Shown: positions 60,783-64,000 of the stretch, piece by piece | How positions within the stretch are numbered: the stretch's first letter is position 1 | How the letters are laid out: each line of letters opens with the position of its first letter | From: Candidatus Dechloromonas phosphorivorans | GTDB taxonomy: Bacteria > Pseudomonadota > Gammaproteobacteria > Burkholderiales > Rhodocyclaceae | Direction: 5' to 3' | Length of the DNA stretch: 64,000 nt | NCBI GenBank assembly: GCA_016714975.1 | Contig: JADKBR010000017.1 | Span: 310,001-374,000, forward strand | Program-made: the position numbers and the translations under genes | Notes under the pieces: model-generated | Database searches by the model: none | Told to the model about the DNA's origin: nothing | The model's input: the letters and a program-made list of their open reading frames with translations, nothing else

Positions 60783-61193
60783 TTACCGGTTCAGCCTGCG
60801 AATGCGCTCGGATGGGGTAATTATGTCGGTCAGTCGGATACCGAACTTGTCGTTCACGACGACCACTTCACCTTGTGCGATGAGGCAACCGTTTACCAGC
60901 ACCTGCATTGGCTCACCGGCCATGCCGTCAAGTTCCACCACTGATCCCTGGGCCAGTTGCAAGAGATTCTTGATTGCGATCTTGGTGCGCCCCAACTGAA
61001 CCTCAAGCTGCACTGGAATGTCGAGGATCATATCGAGATCGGTGTGCTGGGCCGAGCTGCCGCCGCTTGCAGCAAATTGCTCGAAGATGGGCGGGGTGGC
61101 GCTGGCCGGTGTAGGCGCAGCTTCCTGTTCCAGCATTGCCGCACTCCAGTCATCGGCGCTGATCTGACCTGCCTCCTGCTGGACATCGTCCAT
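60783..61193 (-). CDS. fliN: FliN, flagellar switch (C-ring) protein
   Basis: 136 residues from ATG 61193, preferred over ATG 61199 because GGAG abuts the latter but is 6 nt from the former. An acidic Ala/Pro-rich N-terminus precedes the SpoA domain: DLDMILDIPVQLEVQLGRTK, LLQLAQGSVVELDGMAGEPM, VLVNGCLIAQGEVVVVNDKF, GIRLTDIITPSERI. Forms the C ring with FliM and FliG. Confidence 0.96.
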   Translation of the reverse strand: MDDVQQEAGQISADDWSAAMLEQEAAPTPASATPPIFEQFAASGGSSAQHTDLDMILDIPVQLEVQLGRTKIAIKNLLQLAQGSVVELDGMAGEPMQVLVNGCLIAQGEVVVVNDKFGIRLTDIITPSERIRRLNR

Positions 61194-61206
61194 GTTCATC
61201 TCCTTC

Positions 61207-62184
61207 TCATTCGGTGGCAGAACTGGTCAGCATTTTTTCGACTTTCAGCGCGTACTGGCCATTGAACTGTCCGTAGCGGCATTCCATCACCGGCACCCCA
61301 TCGACAGCGGCAATAATGGCTTCTGGTATTTCCAGCGCGATGATGTCACCGGCCCTCATTTTCAGGATCTGGTCAAAGGTTACCGCCGTCTGCCCCAGAG
61401 TCGCGACCAGCTCGACTTCGGCCATCTGAACCTGCTGCGCGAGCAAGCGCAGCCAGCGTTTGTCCACGACCATCTGTTCGCCCTGCATGCTGTTGTTGAG
61501 CTTGTCACGAACTGGTTCGATCATGGCATAGGGCAGGCAGATGTGGAACTCGCCGGCGGTTGAGCCAAACTCGATGTTGAATGTGGTGACCACGACCACT
61601 TCGTTCGGCGTTGCGATGTTGGCGAACTGCGTATTCATCTCGGAGCGCAAAAACTCGAATTTGAGTTCGAACACCGGTTTCCAGGATTTCTCGTACTCCT
61701 CAAAGACAACACCGAGCAAGCGCTGGATAATCCTCTGTTCGGTGAGAGTGAAATCACGGCCCTCGACGCGGGCGCGGAATCTGCCGTCCCCACCGAACAT
61801 GTTGTCCACTACCAGAAACACAAGGTTTGGATCGAAAATGAACAAGGCCGTTCCGCGCAGCGGCTTGGCCTGAACCAGGTTCAGGTTGGTCGGCACCACC
61901 AGATTGCGGATGAACTGGTTGTACTTGACGATGCGGATCGGTCCGACGGAAATATCCGCCGTACGCCGCATGAAATTGAACAGGCCAACACGCAACTGGC
62001 GTGCAAAGCGCTCGTTGATGACCTCCAAGGTTGGCATGCGCCCGCGCACGATGCGCTCCTGGGTCGCCAGGTTGTAGGGGCGAACGCTTGAAGTGTCGAC
62101 CTCCTGTGGCGCCTCGTCCAGCTCTCCGGTGACGCCTTTCAAAAGTGCGTCGACCTCCTCCTGGGAGAGAAAGTCCTGACTCAT
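61207..62184 (-). CDS. fliM: FliM, flagellar switch protein
   Basis: 325 residues. The N-terminal CheY-binding peptide reads DFLSQEEVDALLKGV. The middle CheC-like domain has FNFMRRTADISVGPIRIVKY, NLVQAKPLRGTALFIFDPNL, VFLVVDNMFGGDGRFRARVE; the C-terminal SpoA domain has LGQTAVTFDQILKMRAGDII. Receives CheY-P and switches rotation. Confidence 0.97.
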   Translation of the reverse strand: MSQDFLSQEEVDALLKGVTGELDEAPQEVDTSSVRPYNLATQERIVRGRMPTLEVINERFARQLRVGLFNFMRRTADISVGPIRIVKYNQFIRNLVVPTNLNLVQAKPLRGTALFIFDPNLVFLVVDNMFGGDGRFRARVEGRDFTLTEQRIIQRLLGVVFEEYEKSWKPVFELKFEFLRSEMNTQFANIATPNEVVVVTTFNIEFGSTAGEFHICLPYAMIEPVRDKLNNSMQGEQMVVDKRWLRLLAQQVQMAEVELVATLGQTAVTFDQILKMRAGDIIALEIPEAIIAAVDGVPVMECRYGQFNGQYALKVEKMLTSSATE

Positions 62185-62190
62185 CGTTGG

Positions 62191-62709
62191 CTACTGGATG
62201 ACAAAGGAGGTAAACAGCACGCTATCAATTCCCTTTGCCTGCGCGCTCCCCGCGATAGGCTGGCTGATCTCGCGCATGAGTTCGCCACTCAGGGCCTGCT
62301 TGCCTTCGAGCGTGGTGATGTCGCTGGCCTTCTTGCTCGACAGCAGGAGCAGGACACGGTTGCGGATTTCCGGCATGTGCAGCTTGAGCGTGTCGACCAC
62401 GGCCGAGTCAGTCACCTTCAGCGATAATCCGACCTGTAGGTACTGTGGCGACAGGTCATCGTGTTGCAGGTTGACCGTAAATGGCTCCAATGGGACGAAC
62501 ACTGGCGGCTTGGCCGTCTTGGACGTATCCAGCTTGCCATCGGCTGCTGGGGGCGGACTCTTGAGGAAATACCAGGCACCACCACCGGCGCCAGCCAACA
62601 CCAGCACCACAGCAATTATGAGTATGAGGCGCTTCTTGCCCGGGGCGGCAGGCGCGGGCTCCTCATCTTTTGGCGCGGCTTTAGGGTCCTTGGAAGTGCT
62701 GTTTGCCAT
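62191..62709 (-). CDS. fliL: FliL, basal-body stator-associated protein
   Basis: 172 residues. Cytosolic polar N-terminus (Lys/Pro/Ala-rich), a single helix (LILIIAVVLVLAGAGGGAWYFL), and a periplasmic stomatin-like domain (PVFVPLEPFTVNLQHDDLSP, QYLQVGLSLKV, LHMPEIRNRVLLLLSSKKAS). FliL lines the stator ring. Its stop lies 6 bp before fliM. Confidence 0.94.
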   Translation of the reverse strand: MANSTSKDPKAAPKDEEPAPAAPGKKRLILIIAVVLVLAGAGGGAWYFLKSPPPAADGKLDTSKTAKPPVFVPLEPFTVNLQHDDLSPQYLQVGLSLKVTDSAVVDTLKLHMPEIRNRVLLLLSSKKASDITTLEGKQALSGELMREISQPIAGSAQAKGIDSVLFTSFVIQ

Positions 62710-62842
62710 GATCTGCCTTTGTCGAAGGGAATGCGCTAATTATTGGCGATCCGCCGTTTGCGCGCTTGAACAAATAGATCAGTGAACGCCCGGCAGCTTG
62801 ACGGTTTGTGTAGCGCGCTTCACACCGATGCCAAGGGGGCGC

Positions 62843-63919
62843 TCAGACATAGGTGTCGACCAGGCCGCGCGCCATGTGCAATAGTTGCACACCTCGGTTG
62901 ATCACGCCAGTGCCCGGTATCTTGATGTCGGCCTGTGAGGCGTATGCCTGCGCCTCCTGTTGTGCCCGCTCACTGAAGGACTCGGCGCTGACACTGGTAT
63001 TCCCAAGAGCAATACCGCAATCGGCGAGCATTTCCTTCAGGCGCGGCATGGCAGCCTCGATTGCCTCACGCACTGCCGTGTGGTGGGAAACGAACTGCGC
63101 GCTCGCGAAGTCGCTGTCTAGGGTAAGCCTGATCTTCAACGGCCCGAGGTCAGGCGGGTTGAGGTGCAGTTCCGCCACCTGGTGCTTCTGACTGGCCATC
63201 CATACCAGTTGATCACCCAAGCCCTGGTCCCAGCCCCGTTGCCCCAGCGGTGCATTCAATGTTGTCGTCGGAGCTGGCGCGAACGGCTCCGGTACCCTGT
63301 CAGAATGCAGCACGGTGGGCGCGATCTGCACTGTCCTCGGCTTTTCCAGCAGGCTGGGATCTAATGGGACTTCTTTTTTCGCTTCACTTGTGGCTACCGG
63401 CAGGAACTTGTCGGGGGCGGCAAAATTTGCCGTGCTCGGCAGCGCCGGCAATTGTTCACTCTCTGGCTGGATTGGACTCCCTGGCTCAGCCGATGGGTTT
63501 ATTGGCTTCAGTGGAGCCGGATTGGGTTCAAGCGCAGCAACGGTGCGCGCGACATCCATCGGGGCATGCGGTGGCGGTGGCACGGGAGCGACAGGGAGCG
63601 ACGGCGGAGGGATGGCGGTGCCAACAAAGACAAGTCCAAGCAGTGCATCGGATGTAGCAATTGCCTGTGCCGCATCGTCACGGGATTCGAGACTCACATT
63701 GGGGTCCGCAGTCGCCACGATAGAAGATGGAGACAAGACTGAGCCATCCAGCCCGGACTCCAGTTCTAGTTTAAACGCTTTTTGGAACGAACGGGGAGCC
63801 ACCTGTGACGTGCCATCGGTTGCTGCAGCATCCTTCAGCAGCGAATTTGACGCGGCCGAGCGCGGAGCAGGGGCAGCAGTAGCCGCAGGGAGAATTGCGG
63901 GAATTGGCAAGTCAGTCAA
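62843..63919 (-). CDS. fliK: FliK, hook-length control protein
   Basis: 358 residues from a TTG start at 63919 with AAGGAG 7 nt upstream. The long N-terminal half is Pro/Ala-rich and probably disordered (the molecular ruler part). The C-terminal domain (about 225-330) has the FliK core: VAELHLNPPDLGPLKIRLTL, FVSHHTAVREAIEAAMPRLK, EMLADCGIALGNTSVS, needed to switch FlhB specificity. Confidence 0.92.
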   Translation of the reverse strand: MTDLPIPAILPAATAAPAPRSAASNSLLKDAAATDGTSQVAPRSFQKAFKLELESGLDGSVLSPSSIVATADPNVSLESRDDAAQAIATSDALLGLVFVGTAIPPPSLPVAPVPPPPHAPMDVARTVAALEPNPAPLKPINPSAEPGSPIQPESEQLPALPSTANFAAPDKFLPVATSEAKKEVPLDPSLLEKPRTVQIAPTVLHSDRVPEPFAPAPTTTLNAPLGQRGWDQGLGDQLVWMASQKHQVAELHLNPPDLGPLKIRLTLDSDFASAQFVSHHTAVREAIEAAMPRLKEMLADCGIALGNTSVSAESFSERAQQEAQAYASQADIKIPGTGVINRGVQLLHMARGLVDTYV

Positions 63920-63958
63920 GATATCTCCTTCAGTTCGGGACGAAGCAAAGTGTCGAAA

Positions 63959-64000
63959 TCACGCCGGCAGTACATGCCAGCTCGCATCAGCGCCACTGCT
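63959..64000 (-). CDS. C-terminal end of an upstream gene, possibly fliJ
   Basis: Only the last 13 codons (ending WHVLPA and TGA) are visible if this frame is used; the end falls 40 bp before fliK. fliJ often precedes fliK, but nothing in these residues proves it. Confidence 0.25.
   Translation of the reverse strand, partial: SSGADASWHVLPA

Overview
The window looks like a chromosomal segment of a motile, denitrifying betaproteobacterium of the Rhodocyclaceae (Dechloromonas/Azonexus-like). This rests on G+C-rich codon use, a clade II (Sec-exported) nitrous oxide reductase cluster, a RegB/RegA redox two-component pair, PHA and neutral-lipid storage genes, a lexA-imuA-imuB-dnaE2 mutasome and a large polar-type flagellar cluster. 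The organism is inferred from gene content, not from a marker gene.

Region 1 (1-10,040) is N2O respiration and redox control. Leftward from 4962 run nosZ, a monohaem cytochrome c, a dihaem cytochrome c whose frame is broken twice, a NosB-like membrane protein and the start of nosD. Divergent from nosZ are a membrane-anchored protein, a SCO1-type and a PCuAC-type copper chaperone. Next come a small protein, regA-regB (leftward) and, divergent from regB, a dihaem cytochrome c with a secreted partner. Near-identical RegA/PrrA-type boxes (TGCGAC-N5-GNCGCA) lie in both divergent promoters, linking the two-component system to nosZ.

Region 2 (10,080-24,400) is housekeeping and accessory metabolism: a PHA-granule protein, acyl-CoA-binding protein, wax ester synthase/DGAT, TetR regulator, phasin, gamma-carbonic anhydrase, a histidine-phosphatase/Nudix fusion, an rcnR-rcnA Ni/Co efflux pair with a 13-bp-arm palindromic operator, tex, an alpha/beta hydrolase, a cysteine hydrolase, and a chimeric gene joining a GlxA-type N-terminus to a dGTPase lacking its HD motif.

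Region 3 (24,744-29,469) is the most unusual part: a three-gene, translationally coupled operon of lower G+C encoding a SIR2-domain protein, a 192-residue protein of unknown function and a Rad50/SMC-like ATPase with a zinc-hook CPVC motif. It looks like an anti-phage or anti-plasmid system of the ABC three-component type with a SIR2 NADase effector.

Region 4 (29,805-37,217) holds two small genes, then lexA-imuA-imuB-dnaE2 behind a perfect LexA box, and a DEDD exonuclease. Region 5 (37,803-64,000) is flagellar: flhB-flhA-flhF-flhG-fliA-motC-motD rightward; flgA and flgM-flgN leftward; flgB-C-D-E-F-G-H-I-J-K-L rightward behind a sigma-54 promoter with an upstream palindromic enhancer-like site; then the convergent fliK-L-M-N-O-P-Q-R set.
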